From the NCBI GenBank assembly GCA_016839745.1, contig JAEOTS010000044.1, positions 30,286 through 94,285 of the forward strand: a stretch of DNA of 64,000 nt, read 5' to 3'. Positions 52,118-60,701 of this stretch are shown one piece after another. The stretch's first letter is position 1. Every line of letters begins with the position of its first letter. Origin of the DNA: Promethearchaeota archaeon. Lineage in GTDB: Archaea; Asgardarchaeota; Lokiarchaeia; Sigyniarchaeales; SOKP01. The translations under genes were made by a program, and so were the position numbers. Below the pieces are notes generated by a model. That model searched no databases. It saw only the letters and a program-made list of their open reading frames with translations, and was not told the DNA's origin.

Positions 52118-53371
52118 ATGAACGGAAAAGAGAGTAACAGTAAAGAAGTGGAAAATAACAACCTTGATAATCGTCAAAACGAGAAGGAAGATTTAGAAGC
52201 TACAGCGTCAGATTCAGATGATTTTATTGAGATTTCGACTAAGGAACACTATATTCAGAAATTTGGAATTGATCCCGCCGAATCACCCATTTTTATATCA
52301 TATAACGCCTATAGGCGTATTGTTGGGTATGCTATGCGATATGGAAATGATGATCTACCACAAAGAAGTTGGCGAGAAGTCTACGGCATTCTAATAGGAT
52401 CGATAAAGGAAAATAAAGAAGTAATTATTAATGACGCGATCCCCGTAATGGTAGGAGGTAGAGCATATGTTGAATATAAAAGTAAGCATTACGTAGATAC
52501 TGCTCAATTTAACACTGCAATATATGAGAGAGCAGTCCAAGATAATAAAGAAGACTTCTTTGTAGGATGGTGGCATACGCATCCAGGTATCGGTTTTATT
52601 TTTTCGCCACGAGATATTGAAACTCAGTTGTTTTATCAAGGTGTAAATCCCTACGCAATTGCGGTAGTATTCGATCATTGTCAAAAAGGATCAAAATCTT
52701 ACTATCTTGGGATTGCTGGAATAAGGTTAAAAAATCCAGATCGGGGCATGTTTGCTACATATTCAAATGCTATTGAACTTAAATTCGAATTTGAAAAAGA
52801 AAAAATGGTTAAACAAGTCGAAAAAGACATAAAAGAGATTAATAAAAACATAGGAAATGCTTTGAAACAAATCAACTTTATTGATGAGGTATTGCGGAAA
52901 AAAGGCTTAGCTCAACTTCAAAGGAATTTCGGCCTCATAATGGTTTTAAAAAGAGATGTTAAAATTACTGAAGATGAATTAGAAGCTGAAGAGGATGATT
53001 ACTATTTGTATGAATGGGATCCTGAAATTGACAAAAAGATTTACAGAATTCCTAAATTTAGAGAAAAAATAGAAAAAGAAATAAAAAAATACGAAGAGAT
53101 TCTAATTAATCTGAAGAAAACCGATCAAACGACTGATTTTAAGAAAAAAAAAGCAAAATTTAGCAAAAAAATCAAGGAAATGTTGGTAAAACCAAATGAA
53201 TGGTATAAAAAAATAATAGGCGATTTTACTAAAAGCATTGAAATTATTTTTCCATTATTTGATTATTTAGATACAGACGAAAGAAAAATTATTGAACATT
53301 TTGAGGAAAGGAGCTCTGAATATCAAAAGATATTGGACGATCTCAATTCTCGTTCGGATTTTAACTTATGA
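52118..53371 (+). CDS. JAMM (MPN+) metalloprotease, Rpn11-like, with long C-terminal helical region
   Basis: The 417-residue protein has a disordered acidic N-terminus (1-40), then an MPN+ domain (about 55-215). All JAMM residues are present: E87 in 'WREVYGILIG', H153 and H155 in 'GWWHTHPG', then seven residues, S163 and D166 in 'FSPRD'. This zinc peptidase motif cuts isopeptide bonds of ubiquitin-like proteins in Rpn11 and CSN5. The C-terminal 200 residues are a charged helical, coiled-coil-like region, as in eukaryotic Rpn11-type proteins rather than short bacterial ones. No ubiquitin, E1 or E2 gene lies in the window. The cellular substrate is unknown. Confidence 0.93.
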   Translation: MNGKESNSKEVENNNLDNRQNEKEDLEATASDSDDFIEISTKEHYIQKFGIDPAESPIFISYNAYRRIVGYAMRYGNDDLPQRSWREVYGILIGSIKENKEVIINDAIPVMVGGRAYVEYKSKHYVDTAQFNTAIYERAVQDNKEDFFVGWWHTHPGIGFIFSPRDIETQLFYQGVNPYAIAVVFDHCQKGSKSYYLGIAGIRLKNPDRGMFATYSNAIELKFEFEKEKMVKQVEKDIKEINKNIGNALKQINFIDEVLRKKGLAQLQRNFGLIMVLKRDVKITEDELEAEEDDYYLYEWDPEIDKKIYRIPKFREKIEKEIKKYEEILINLKKTDQTTDFKKKKAKFSKKIKEMLVKPNEWYKKIIGDFTKSIEIIFPLFDYLDTDERKIIEHFEERSSEYQKILDDLNSRSDFNL

Positions 53372-53546
53372 AATTCTAGATAAATTATAACACATAAGAA
53401 AAATTCATGGTTTTAATCAATAGATTATTAAAAGTACTGCTTTTTAATTACCGTGTTAATGAATGAATTTAAATAAATTTTATATTGCTTGGACAACTTT
53501 TATATTATAGTCTACTTTTAGATCAAACTTAGTAAACATATGGTAA

Positions 53547-53551
53547 TGAGG
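53547..53551 (+). promoter_or_regulatory. Ribosome binding site of the Alba-family gene
   Basis: GAGGT at 53547-53551 lies seven bases before the ATG at 53559 and is complementary to the 3' end of archaeal 16S rRNA. It supports this ATG as the start. Few genes in the window have such a clear site, so it stands out. Confidence 0.5.
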
Positions 53552-53558
53552 TTCTTTC

Positions 53559-53882
53559 ATGCCTAACGATACAACACTTATAGTTAGAAATCGAACAGAT
53601 AGGGAAAAAACAATTAAAGATGCTATTTTTGCCTTTTCAGGGGGGACGAAATCATTATTAATAAAAGGTGAAGGAGAAGAGATTTCAACCGCTGTTGAAG
53701 TTGCTGAAATTTTAAAAAATCGCCTTTATCCTGGCGTAGAAATTGCTAATGTTTCACTAGGTAGTCGTCCTTATTTCGAAAGAAATCAACGTAGAAATTA
53801 TAGGAGAGACAATCAATCTAATAAAAACAAAAAAGATTTAATTTCTAATATCGAGATAACCATCTCTAAACCACAAATGTAA
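53559..53882 (+). CDS. alba: Alba-family nucleic-acid-binding protein
   Basis: The 107-residue protein matches Alba: 'TLIVRNRTDREKTIKDAIFA' is the first strand and helix, 'LLIKGEGEEISTAVEVAEIL' the second, and 'IANVSLGSRPYFERN' precedes the basic flexible loop 'QRRNYRRDNQSNKNKK', after which the last strand 'NIEITISKP' closes the fold. Alba dimers coat DNA and bind RNA in archaea. The basic loop is longer than in short Alba proteins. A small zinc-finger gene follows 9 bases later on the same strand. Confidence 0.88.
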   Translation: MPNDTTLIVRNRTDREKTIKDAIFAFSGGTKSLLIKGEGEEISTAVEVAEILKNRLYPGVEIANVSLGSRPYFERNQRRNYRRDNQSNKNKKDLISNIEITISKPQM

Positions 53883-53891
53883 ACTTTATTT

Positions 53892-54059
53892 ATGACTTTT
53901 GATAATTTAGGCCCATTATTAGGCGAAACTAGGACAGTTGCGTTATGCCAAATATGTGGTGATTATATTTACAAACGAATTTACCAAGATGAGAATTCAA
54001 AAAACAGTGAAAAAACTGTCTTCGTATGTAAAAATTGTCTAAGAAACAACAAGAAATAA
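53892..54059 (+). CDS. Small zinc-ribbon protein
   Basis: This 55-residue frame is too short for most gene finders but looks real. It starts with ATG 53892 nine bases after the Alba stop and contains two CxxC pairs (C19, C22 and C46, C49) as in 'LCQICGDY' and 'FVCKNCLR'. These would bind one zinc ion in a zinc-ribbon knuckle. The rest is polar with a basic end. Position and direction suggest cotranscription with the Alba gene, perhaps as an RNA- or DNA-binding partner. Confidence 0.68.
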   Translation: MTFDNLGPLLGETRTVALCQICGDYIYKRIYQDENSKNSEKTVFVCKNCLRNNKK

Positions 54060-54085
54060 TATTCACTTAGAATAAATTTATAGAA

Positions 54086-54901
54086 CTACAATTTGTTCTT
54101 CTCTCTTATGTTATTAAGATATTTTTCCCAATTAAAACTTAAAATAAATTGCATAATAGCTAGTGTAATAATTAGCATTAATGCTTCCGTTATTACACTC
54201 GAGACGTCGTCAACTTCGATCCCAGTAGCTCCAAATCCAAGCGATATCAATATAGGAAAAATCACATAGAAGACGGTGGTCACATTTTTTCCTAACCAAG
54301 CCCATAAAATACAGATAGGAAAGTTAATCTTTTTATCAGACATTCCTAAAGCGATCCATAACGGATCATCTGGTATAGGTAGAGCTGCTGCAATGAAAAT
54401 ATATATATGCATTGATTTTGGGTGATCTAGGACAAGTTTTCCAAATCCTTGGACATTGTTTAGCGTTCTTGATTGGGACTTACTTGCTACTTTTTTTGCT
54501 CCAATACCAATTAAGAATCCTACAAGTTCGCCTAAAGCACTTCCAAGTCCTCCAACAACTGCTAATACTAATATTTCTAACCAAAATGGACCATTTAATA
54601 GGATTTCGCCAAGATTTAATCCAATATTTGAATATCGGATAAAAATCGAATTAGAAAATGAGAAAAGAACAAATGGATAGGGTATTGGAAAGCCTACACT
54701 AGCATTTCCTAAAAGACAAATAAAAAACGCTACTAAAAGTGCGATAAAGTAGTTGGAACCTTCTGTATCACCTGCTATATTTTGTCTTGATTGAATTATT
54801 ACATTTTGAATAGCAGGAACTGTTAGAAATAAAATTAAGTATATTATAACTCCTAAGTAGAAAAAGGTAAAAACTACGGTCAATTTATTAGAGATAGCCA
54901 T
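54086..54901 (-). CDS. VTT/DedA-like membrane protein
   Basis: The 271-residue membrane protein resembles the VTT (SNARE-associated Golgi/DedA-like) family. It has 'GGLGSALGELVGFLIGIGAK' and, after the charged loop, 'IAAALPIPDDPLWIALGM' with the conserved Pro pair, followed by a helix with 'CILWAWLGKNVTTVF'. About six helices including re-entrant segments are predicted. Eukaryotic VMP1 and TMEM41B of this family scramble lipids; prokaryotic members act in membrane and polyprenyl-phosphate physiology. It is 28 bases downstream of the cyclophilin-like gene on the same strand. Confidence 0.75.
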   Translation of the reverse strand: MAISNKLTVVFTFFYLGVIIYLILFLTVPAIQNVIIQSRQNIAGDTEGSNYFIALLVAFFICLLGNASVGFPIPYPFVLFSFSNSIFIRYSNIGLNLGEILLNGPFWLEILVLAVVGGLGSALGELVGFLIGIGAKKVASKSQSRTLNNVQGFGKLVLDHPKSMHIYIFIAAALPIPDDPLWIALGMSDKKINFPICILWAWLGKNVTTVFYVIFPILISLGFGATGIEVDDVSSVITEALMLIITLAIMQFILSFNWEKYLNNIREKNKL

Positions 54902-54929
54902 AATTATCTTCTTAAGCTCTCATTAATTA

Positions 54930-55307
54930 CTATTTTGCTTTATAAATTTTAGTGTTCAAGCCATTCGTAGCTTTTAGTAATATTTCTAGGTTATCAGATA
55001 CTAAACCTATTTTATTTACTTTATTAGGCATTTCAGTATTTTCCAGAAGTATAAGCAATTCATCAGTTTTAGGATTATAAATAATATCTCCTTTCTCAAC
55101 GCTTTTAACTGATTTTGGATTATATCCTTTATAAATTTCAATACCGGGAAGCGTCCAATAAGTTTTTGAGCCAAAACTAAATCGACCTCGTAAAATTATA
55201 GGTAATTTATCAACGATTGCGTCTGTGGATAATGGTGCGATGTGTCGTAGTAATTCACCATTAATAATTCCTATTCCGAAGAGATCTATCTTTATTCTTA
55301 CGGACAT
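54930..55307 (-). CDS. Cyclophilin-like-fold protein (DUF3830/TM1367 type)
   Basis: The 125-residue protein shows the pattern of the small cyclophilin-like beta-barrel family: 'LPIILRGRFSFGSKTYW' for the early strands, 'SVEKGDIIYNPKTDELLIL' for the middle, and 'NKVNKIGLVSDNLEILL' for the end. These barrels lack the peptidyl-prolyl isomerase active site, and their biochemical role is unknown. It is upstream of the VTT-like gene on the same strand, so the two may be cotranscribed. The match is by pattern. Confidence 0.65.
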   Translation of the reverse strand: MSVRIKIDLFGIGIINGELLRHIAPLSTDAIVDKLPIILRGRFSFGSKTYWTLPGIEIYKGYNPKSVKSVEKGDIIYNPKTDELLILLENTEMPNKVNKIGLVSDNLEILLKATNGLNTKIYKAK

Positions 55308-55938
55308 TTTCTTTTAAAATTGCACTTTCTTATTTAAATTTCATTTTGAGTAATAATATTAGAATCTATTAAACTTTCTCCTATTAATGGAGTGGATATA
55401 TTTCATAAATTAATAATTAAATTTAAATAGATGATTATGTATATGTCATATTGGACAATAGTATAAATCATTGGATTATAATACAGAATTACAATTTAAA
55501 CAACGAGCTTGTTGTTGCAAAATTGATAAATGATTCTTAAGTTCTGGAGTTTTTTTCTTCAAACCAGAGTTAATACTTACGCCTTGATTACCATTCGGTT
55601 TTATTTAATTATGTTCTTATAGTGTTGTATCCTAAATTACAGGCAAGATTGATATTTGTTTAGGAGATTACTATTATTTATTACGCTGGAGCAATAATTT
55701 TGTAAAGAGAAGCAATTTAGTTAAAATTGACATGAAATAAAGTATAAATTGGAACATATTTGCTTGAACTCTTGTTGAATTTAGCAGTTTTTTTCGCTTG
55801 CTACACGAGACATTCAAACTTTATATGTCTTTAAAATAAAATTATTAGCCTCCTCAATAGAGCTTTGATCCAGATACGATTCATTGGAGTAAGAGATTGA
55901 TTTCCTTTGAAACATGTTTTCTGAGATAATCGGAGCTA
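55308..55938. other. 630-base gap without an intact gene
   Basis: No frame here is long or protein-like enough to be a gene. Minus-strand fragments encode a short C-terminal-looking piece with a CxxC motif ('SILQQQARCLNCNSVL', ending at 55477-55479) and, further up, 'SISYSNESYLDQSSIEEANN', both interrupted by stops. These could be traces of a decayed gene. I find no clear terminal inverted repeats, tRNA or CRISPR repeats. The gap might also hold an untranslated RNA, which cannot be judged by eye. Confidence 0.45.
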
Positions 55939-56820
55939 CTATTGTCCACCTTTTTTTTTTTCGTTCAGAATTTTAAAGTCTAGAGGAGTATCAATGTCAT
56001 AGAAATTATTCTCTGGACTAACCGATACGGCAAAAAAATGCTTTTCTCTCTCGAGCATTAAGTTTACTACTTCGCGAATAGTACGAAATTTGACTGAGCT
56101 AGCGAGATCTTTAATTGCTTTAACATATGCGTTGTTAAATATAAAAATGGGAATAACCTGTTTAATCACTTCTTGATTAGAAATGGAACTCAATTTTTCT
56201 TGAGAAATCTCTTTAACAATCGCTTTTGAGTCCTTTTCTTCAATTCTTAAATAAGAGATACTTTTTTCATATTTAGGGTAGTATTTTTCATACTTTTTTT
56301 TTAACATATCGGTTCTTATCTTCCTATAAAATATAATTGAATTATTGATAACTAACGAGTAGTTCTCTAATAAAAGGTTTAGAATTTCTTGAATTAGATT
56401 GAAATCAAAAACAGTATCTCCTGGAAAAACCATAAATAACTTATCTTCTTTAAAGATCTGATTATTTTTTGTAATACTTAAAAATGAAAATAGAGGACCT
56501 AATTTGTAATCATCTCCAGAACTATGAATAATGATAGAATCTTCACCATACTGGTTTTTTAATTGAGGAGAGTTTACAAAATCTGCAATTTGTTCCCCTA
56601 AATGTCCCGTTACCACAACGATTGGATCCAGCTTTAAACTTATTAAGTTAGAAATAATTAAAGAAAGAATAGATTGATTATTTAAAGATTCAACTTTAAC
56701 AAGCGGTTTTGGAATGTTTTTAGAGATATTTCTAGCGCGTGCACCTTCACCAGCACATAATATGACACTTGTGATTTTTTCCTTAAATTTATTCTTGCGT
56801 TGTAACAATAGGATTTCCAT
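55939..56820 (-). CDS. Sugar-phosphate nucleotidyltransferase
   Basis: The 293-residue protein has the nucleotidyltransferase signature 'VILCAGEGARARNISKNIPK' at about residues 18-37 and the metal-binding Asp in 'LFMVFPGDTVFDF'. It belongs to the GT-A-fold pyrophosphorylases; the sugar is unknown. The ATG start at 56820 overlaps the methionine aminopeptidase 3' end by 32 bases. The family normally starts just before 'TSVILCAG', but no canonical start lies between there and the stop of the upstream gene, so the overlap or an unusual codon (ATC 56775-56777) is needed. Confidence 0.82.
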   Translation of the reverse strand: MEILLLQRKNKFKEKITSVILCAGEGARARNISKNIPKPLVKVESLNNQSILSLIISNLISLKLDPIVVVTGHLGEQIADFVNSPQLKNQYGEDSIIIHSSGDDYKLGPLFSFLSITKNNQIFKEDKLFMVFPGDTVFDFNLIQEILNLLLENYSLVINNSIIFYRKIRTDMLKKKYEKYYPKYEKSISYLRIEEKDSKAIVKEISQEKLSSISNQEVIKQVIPIFIFNNAYVKAIKDLASSVKFRTIREVVNLMLEREKHFFAVSVSPENNFYDIDTPLDFKILNEKKKGGQ

Positions 56821-57706
56821 CCATATCGATTATGATTGTATGTTCCTGTTGCGCAACTGGGGCTCCAGTTATCTCTATTAATATAGGATAATGATCGAGG
56901 ATTTGTTTTCGCTTAAATGTATCAATTATCCTTTGTATTTTGTTTTTCGGAATAATGTTATTTTTTTCTAATAATCGTGGTGAAAAAGGTAGGTTTTTGG
57001 TTAAATCTTCTATTTTCTTCATATAGCTAATTTCTTCGTAGGGTAAATTCTTTTTTACTCTCTTAACAAAGCGGTAAATATAAGACATTTTGCCGTTGGT
57101 GACTAAACCTTTACCTGAAGTAGCAAATGGCTCACAAGCGTAGGCGTCCCCCGGTTTTAATACTTCATTATGACTTTTATCCTTTACATTAGGAATAAAT
57201 GGACCGGCATGCAGTTTAAATTGTTTTAATTCATGGCCTCCAAGATTACTAATTGGATTTAATCCATGGTTATGAATTTTATCTGCGATCACTTCGCCTA
57301 ATTCATACAACTTAGTACCAGGTTTAAAAATTTCGATCGCCGCATCAAGCGCCTCTTGGGCCGCATCTATGTAATTTTGAAGCTTTGGATCGCTATTAAT
57401 ATTAAAAGTAATTGCTGAATCAGCAATATATCCGTTAAAATGAGAGCCTAAATCAATTTTCAACAGTCCTTTATCAGGAACCACAGTAGGATCGTCGATA
57501 GTAGGACTATAATGAGCAGCATGCTCGTTTAACGACATATTAATTGGAAATGATAATTCGCATCCTTGATTTAATATTTCTTCTTCGCACTTATTGGCAA
57601 TTTCTAAAAAGGATGCTCTTGGTTTTATGAGTTTTTCAGCTAGCTTCTTAGCGGCTATAACTGCTTTTCCAGCGCTTAAATAAGACTCAATCCATTCTTC
57701 TGACAT
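56789..57706 (-). CDS. map: Methionine aminopeptidase, type II
   Basis: The 305-residue enzyme removes N-terminal Met from nascent proteins. The N-terminal lid 'HYSPTIDDPTVVPDKGLLK' and metal Asp residues ('KIDLGSHFNGYIADSAITF') precede the His of 'GGHELKQFKLHAGP' and the Glu pair in 'ACEPFATSGKG' and 'QQEHTIII'. The short insert between these is typical of archaeal type II enzymes. It is downstream of aspS by 31 bases on the same strand, probably in one transcription unit, and overlaps the nucleotidyltransferase gene. Confidence 0.94.
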   Translation of the reverse strand: MSEEWIESYLSAGKAVIAAKKLAEKLIKPRASFLEIANKCEEEILNQGCELSFPINMSLNEHAAHYSPTIDDPTVVPDKGLLKIDLGSHFNGYIADSAITFNINSDPKLQNYIDAAQEALDAAIEIFKPGTKLYELGEVIADKIHNHGLNPISNLGGHELKQFKLHAGPFIPNVKDKSHNEVLKPGDAYACEPFATSGKGLVTNGKMSYIYRFVKRVKKNLPYEEISYMKKIEDLTKNLPFSPRLLEKNNIIPKNKIQRIIDTFKRKQILDHYPILIEITGAPVAQQEHTIIIDMDGNPIVTTQE

Positions 57707-57737
57707 AATTATTCAAAAAATTACATTTGTTAATTGT

Positions 57738-59060
57738 TTAAGGTGTTAATCGTTCGGGTGTTCTTGGATACATCACTGCTTCTCGAATGTCATCTAGACC
57801 GCAAATGTATGTTATCCAACGGGCAATTCCTAATCCAAATCCTGCGTGAGGAGGCATCCCAAAATCAAATGCAATAAGGTGGGAGTCAAAAGAAGAAGCA
57901 TTCAAACCTTTGTTTTCTATGGCTTCTTCTAATTGTGCTCTATTATGAACTCGAGTGCCTCCAGATGTTAATTCGAGCCACCCCATTTGAAGATCAAACG
58001 ATTCACTATACTTAACATCTTTTGATGGTTGAATATAAAAAGGTTTTATTGTCATTGGCCAATGAGTTATGTAGTAGTATCCAGTTAATTCTTCTCCTAA
58101 TTTCCTATACGCTTCTGTCGAGATATCTTCTCCCCATTCAACAGAAATTTTGTATTTTTTTTCCAGTAATTCAAGAATTTCATCGTACCTATAGCGTGGA
58201 AGGGGTAATTCTGGAACGAGTGTTTTATCTTCCATGTTAAGAATTTTTAGAGCAGCCATGTTATTTCCTCTAATATTCGTTATTACGTTATGAACTAATT
58301 CCTCTAGTATTTTCAGAACATCATACATATTAACGAAGCTCATCTCTACATCCAATGTAAAAATCTCGCAGATGTGCCTTTTTGTGTGACTCTTTTCCGC
58401 TCTGAAAGCAGGGCTTATCTCAAATACCCTTTCATATACTCCACTTAATTGTTCTTTATACAATTGAGCAGATTGAACTAAGAATGCCTCTCTATCAAAA
58501 TACATAATAGGAAATAACTCAGTACCACCTTCTGTCGCGGAACCTATTATTTTTGGGGTTGTAATTTCAGTAAAATCTTGTTCACGTAAAAAACTCCTAG
58601 CTGATTTTAAGACTTGGCCACGAATCTCAAAAATTGCTTGATTTCTTAAGGATCGTAGATCCAAAGCCCTATTATTTAGCCTAAGATCAAGTTCTGATAT
58701 AGTTTCTCCAGTCATATCAATAGGAAGCTTTTCCGGGGTTCTATTCAATATTTTTATTTCTGACGGTATAATTTCAATTCCGCCTGGTGCCGTTTTAAAT
58801 TCTTTTACTTTTCCTTTTATCATTAAGCAGTATTGGTATCCTAGTTTTGCTTTTTCAAATAACTCATCGGATACAACTCCTTTTTTCAAAGTAATCTGCC
58901 GTTCTCCATATTTATCTTGCAAGCTTATAAACTTCAGACCGCCTAAATCTCGGAAATTTCTTACCCATCCACCTAGAATTACCTCTTGATCGCGTAATTC
59001 GGGGGTAACATCTCTGGTATAATGAGTTTTCCTCCATCCATCTAATTCATCAAAAGACAT
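57738..59060 (-). CDS. aspS: Aspartyl-tRNA synthetase, archaeal type
   Basis: The 440-residue class II synthetase has an N-terminal OB-fold anticodon-binding domain (about 1-110, 'VILGGWVRNFRDLGGLKFIS') and the catalytic core. Motif 2 is 'FRAEKSHTKRHICEIFTLD' and motif 3 is 'GFGLGIARWITYICGLDDI' followed by 'REAVMYPRTPERLTP'. It charges tRNA-Asp; whether it also charges tRNA-Asn cannot be read here. No gatCAB gene is in the window. It is divergent from the DNA methyltransferase and 31 bases upstream of map. Confidence 0.95.
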   Translation of the reverse strand: MSFDELDGWRKTHYTRDVTPELRDQEVILGGWVRNFRDLGGLKFISLQDKYGERQITLKKGVVSDELFEKAKLGYQYCLMIKGKVKEFKTAPGGIEIIPSEIKILNRTPEKLPIDMTGETISELDLRLNNRALDLRSLRNQAIFEIRGQVLKSARSFLREQDFTEITTPKIIGSATEGGTELFPIMYFDREAFLVQSAQLYKEQLSGVYERVFEISPAFRAEKSHTKRHICEIFTLDVEMSFVNMYDVLKILEELVHNVITNIRGNNMAALKILNMEDKTLVPELPLPRYRYDEILELLEKKYKISVEWGEDISTEAYRKLGEELTGYYYITHWPMTIKPFYIQPSKDVKYSESFDLQMGWLELTSGGTRVHNRAQLEEAIENKGLNASSFDSHLIAFDFGMPPHAGFGLGIARWITYICGLDDIREAVMYPRTPERLTP

Positions 59061-59149
59061 AGTAACCTTCTAATTTCATATTTTTATTTAAATTAAATTT
59101 GTAAAGGAAATTAAGAATAAATTTTTTGTCATCTTATAGTCGATTAATA

Positions 59150-60697
59150 ATGCCGAATCTAGATTGGAAGGGCAAAGATAATTTTCGAATATCTAACACC
59201 AATAAATCTCAACCTGTTTACCCTTTCCATATAAAGGAGTTGATTAGATACCCATTAATTGACAATATTGGAATACATAACGAAATGATTAAAAAAAAAA
59301 TGGAAGAATATCAAAAGAAAGAAGTATCATCCAAAGAGTGGGTTAATTGCTTAATCCAAGGAGATAATAAAGATATTATGTATTCTTTGCTCCAAATTTA
59401 CTCGAAAAAAATCAAATTAATTTATATCGATCCACCTTTTGCGACAGGAGGGAATTTCGAAGCCAAAATGTTTATAGGAGAAGAGGACTCGTTTGAAGTC
59501 AGGAAGGCTTATTCAGACTCTTGGAGTGGAGGTATTGATGCTTATATTGATTTTTTATATGAAAGATTAATTTTAATGAAGGAATTGCTCGCAGAAGACG
59601 GAAGTATTTATGTGCATTTAGATTGGCACATTTCACATTATATAAAAATAATAATGGATGAAATTTTTGGAAAAGAAAATTTTAAAAATGAGATAATCTG
59701 GGCGTATCCCGCAGCTTCAGCTAGAACGAGGAAGTTCTTTATCCGCTCTTTTGATACGATTTTATTTTATACGAAATCTAATGATTATACTTTTAACGAC
59801 GATCCTAACATTTATATGGAATACTCTGACCGAGTTAAGTTTGCTTTAAAAACTGACGATAATGGAACTTATTATCATCGCGGAGGTAGTCATAACGGTA
59901 AAAAACTCTCGCAAAAAGTATACATCTCAAATAAGGGAATCTTTCCTCGTGATGTTTGGACAGATTTACCTTATATCAGGGCAAATACTCCAGAATATCA
60001 AGCATTTTCCACGCAAAAACCTGAGAGATTGTTGAAGAGGATAATTCTTGCTTCTTCAAATAAGAATGATATTGTAGCAGATTTTTTCTGTGGAACTGGC
60101 ACAACATTAGTAGTAGCTGAAAAACTAGGACGAAGATGGATTGGCTCAGATATAGGAAAACACGCTATAAACATATGTCGTAAAAGAATACTTGATGTTT
60201 GGAATAGTAATGATCTCATAAATTGGGAACATAAATATCAAGAAATTCCCAAACCATTTAGAGTCTTAAGGATTAACAATAATCAGCAAGATAATGATAT
60301 TGATATAAGATTTATAACTGAAAGTGTTCAAGATAAATCAAAAAACTCCTTATTTCAGAATGTCAAATTTGATGTTAAAATATATAAAGACAAGAATAAT
60401 GTTCTAATTGATTTAATAGATTACTCCATTCCAAACGTAAATCTTATTAAAGAGAAGATAAAAAATAAGATAAAAAGTTTTTCTGATTGGATTGATAGTT
60501 GGACTATAGACTTTAATCATCGAAAAGATTATTTTATCTCGACTTGGATTTCATACAGAACGTTAAAGAATCGTAGATTGAACCTAACTTCAATTTTTCA
60601 TACCTATAGCAAACAAGGAAATTATTGTATAGCAGTAAAAGTAAATGATATTCTAGGAAATGAAATAATTCAAGAATACGAGATAAATATAGAATAA
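59150..60697 (+). CDS. Beta-class DNA methyltransferase, type III Mod-like, without a restriction partner
   Basis: The 515-residue protein has the order of a beta-class N6-adenine/N4-cytosine methyltransferase: motif IV 'YIDPPFATGGNF' (DPPF at 94-97) precedes motif I 'DFFCGTGTTLVVAEKLGRRW' (from residue 311). A specificity region lies between, and the C-terminal 90 residues form a beta-rich tail ('TYSKQGNYCIAVKVNDILG') common at the end of type III Mod relatives. The longer frame from TTG 59126 adds unlikely residues, so ATG 59150 is chosen. No res or other nuclease gene flanks it; its neighbours are tRNA-related genes, so it is probably an orphan methyltransferase. Confidence 0.88.
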   Translation: MPNLDWKGKDNFRISNTNKSQPVYPFHIKELIRYPLIDNIGIHNEMIKKKMEEYQKKEVSSKEWVNCLIQGDNKDIMYSLLQIYSKKIKLIYIDPPFATGGNFEAKMFIGEEDSFEVRKAYSDSWSGGIDAYIDFLYERLILMKELLAEDGSIYVHLDWHISHYIKIIMDEIFGKENFKNEIIWAYPAASARTRKFFIRSFDTILFYTKSNDYTFNDDPNIYMEYSDRVKFALKTDDNGTYYHRGGSHNGKKLSQKVYISNKGIFPRDVWTDLPYIRANTPEYQAFSTQKPERLLKRIILASSNKNDIVADFFCGTGTTLVVAEKLGRRWIGSDIGKHAINICRKRILDVWNSNDLINWEHKYQEIPKPFRVLRINNNQQDNDIDIRFITESVQDKSKNSLFQNVKFDVKIYKDKNNVLIDLIDYSIPNVNLIKEKIKNKIKSFSDWIDSWTIDFNHRKDYFISTWISYRTLKNRRLNLTSIFHTYSKQGNYCIAVKVNDILGNEIIQEYEINIE

Positions 60698-60701
60698 TCT
60701 T

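Noticed and set aside
55308..55938. Insertion-sequence remnant
   Set aside because: No terminal inverted repeats, target duplication or transposase motif could be found.
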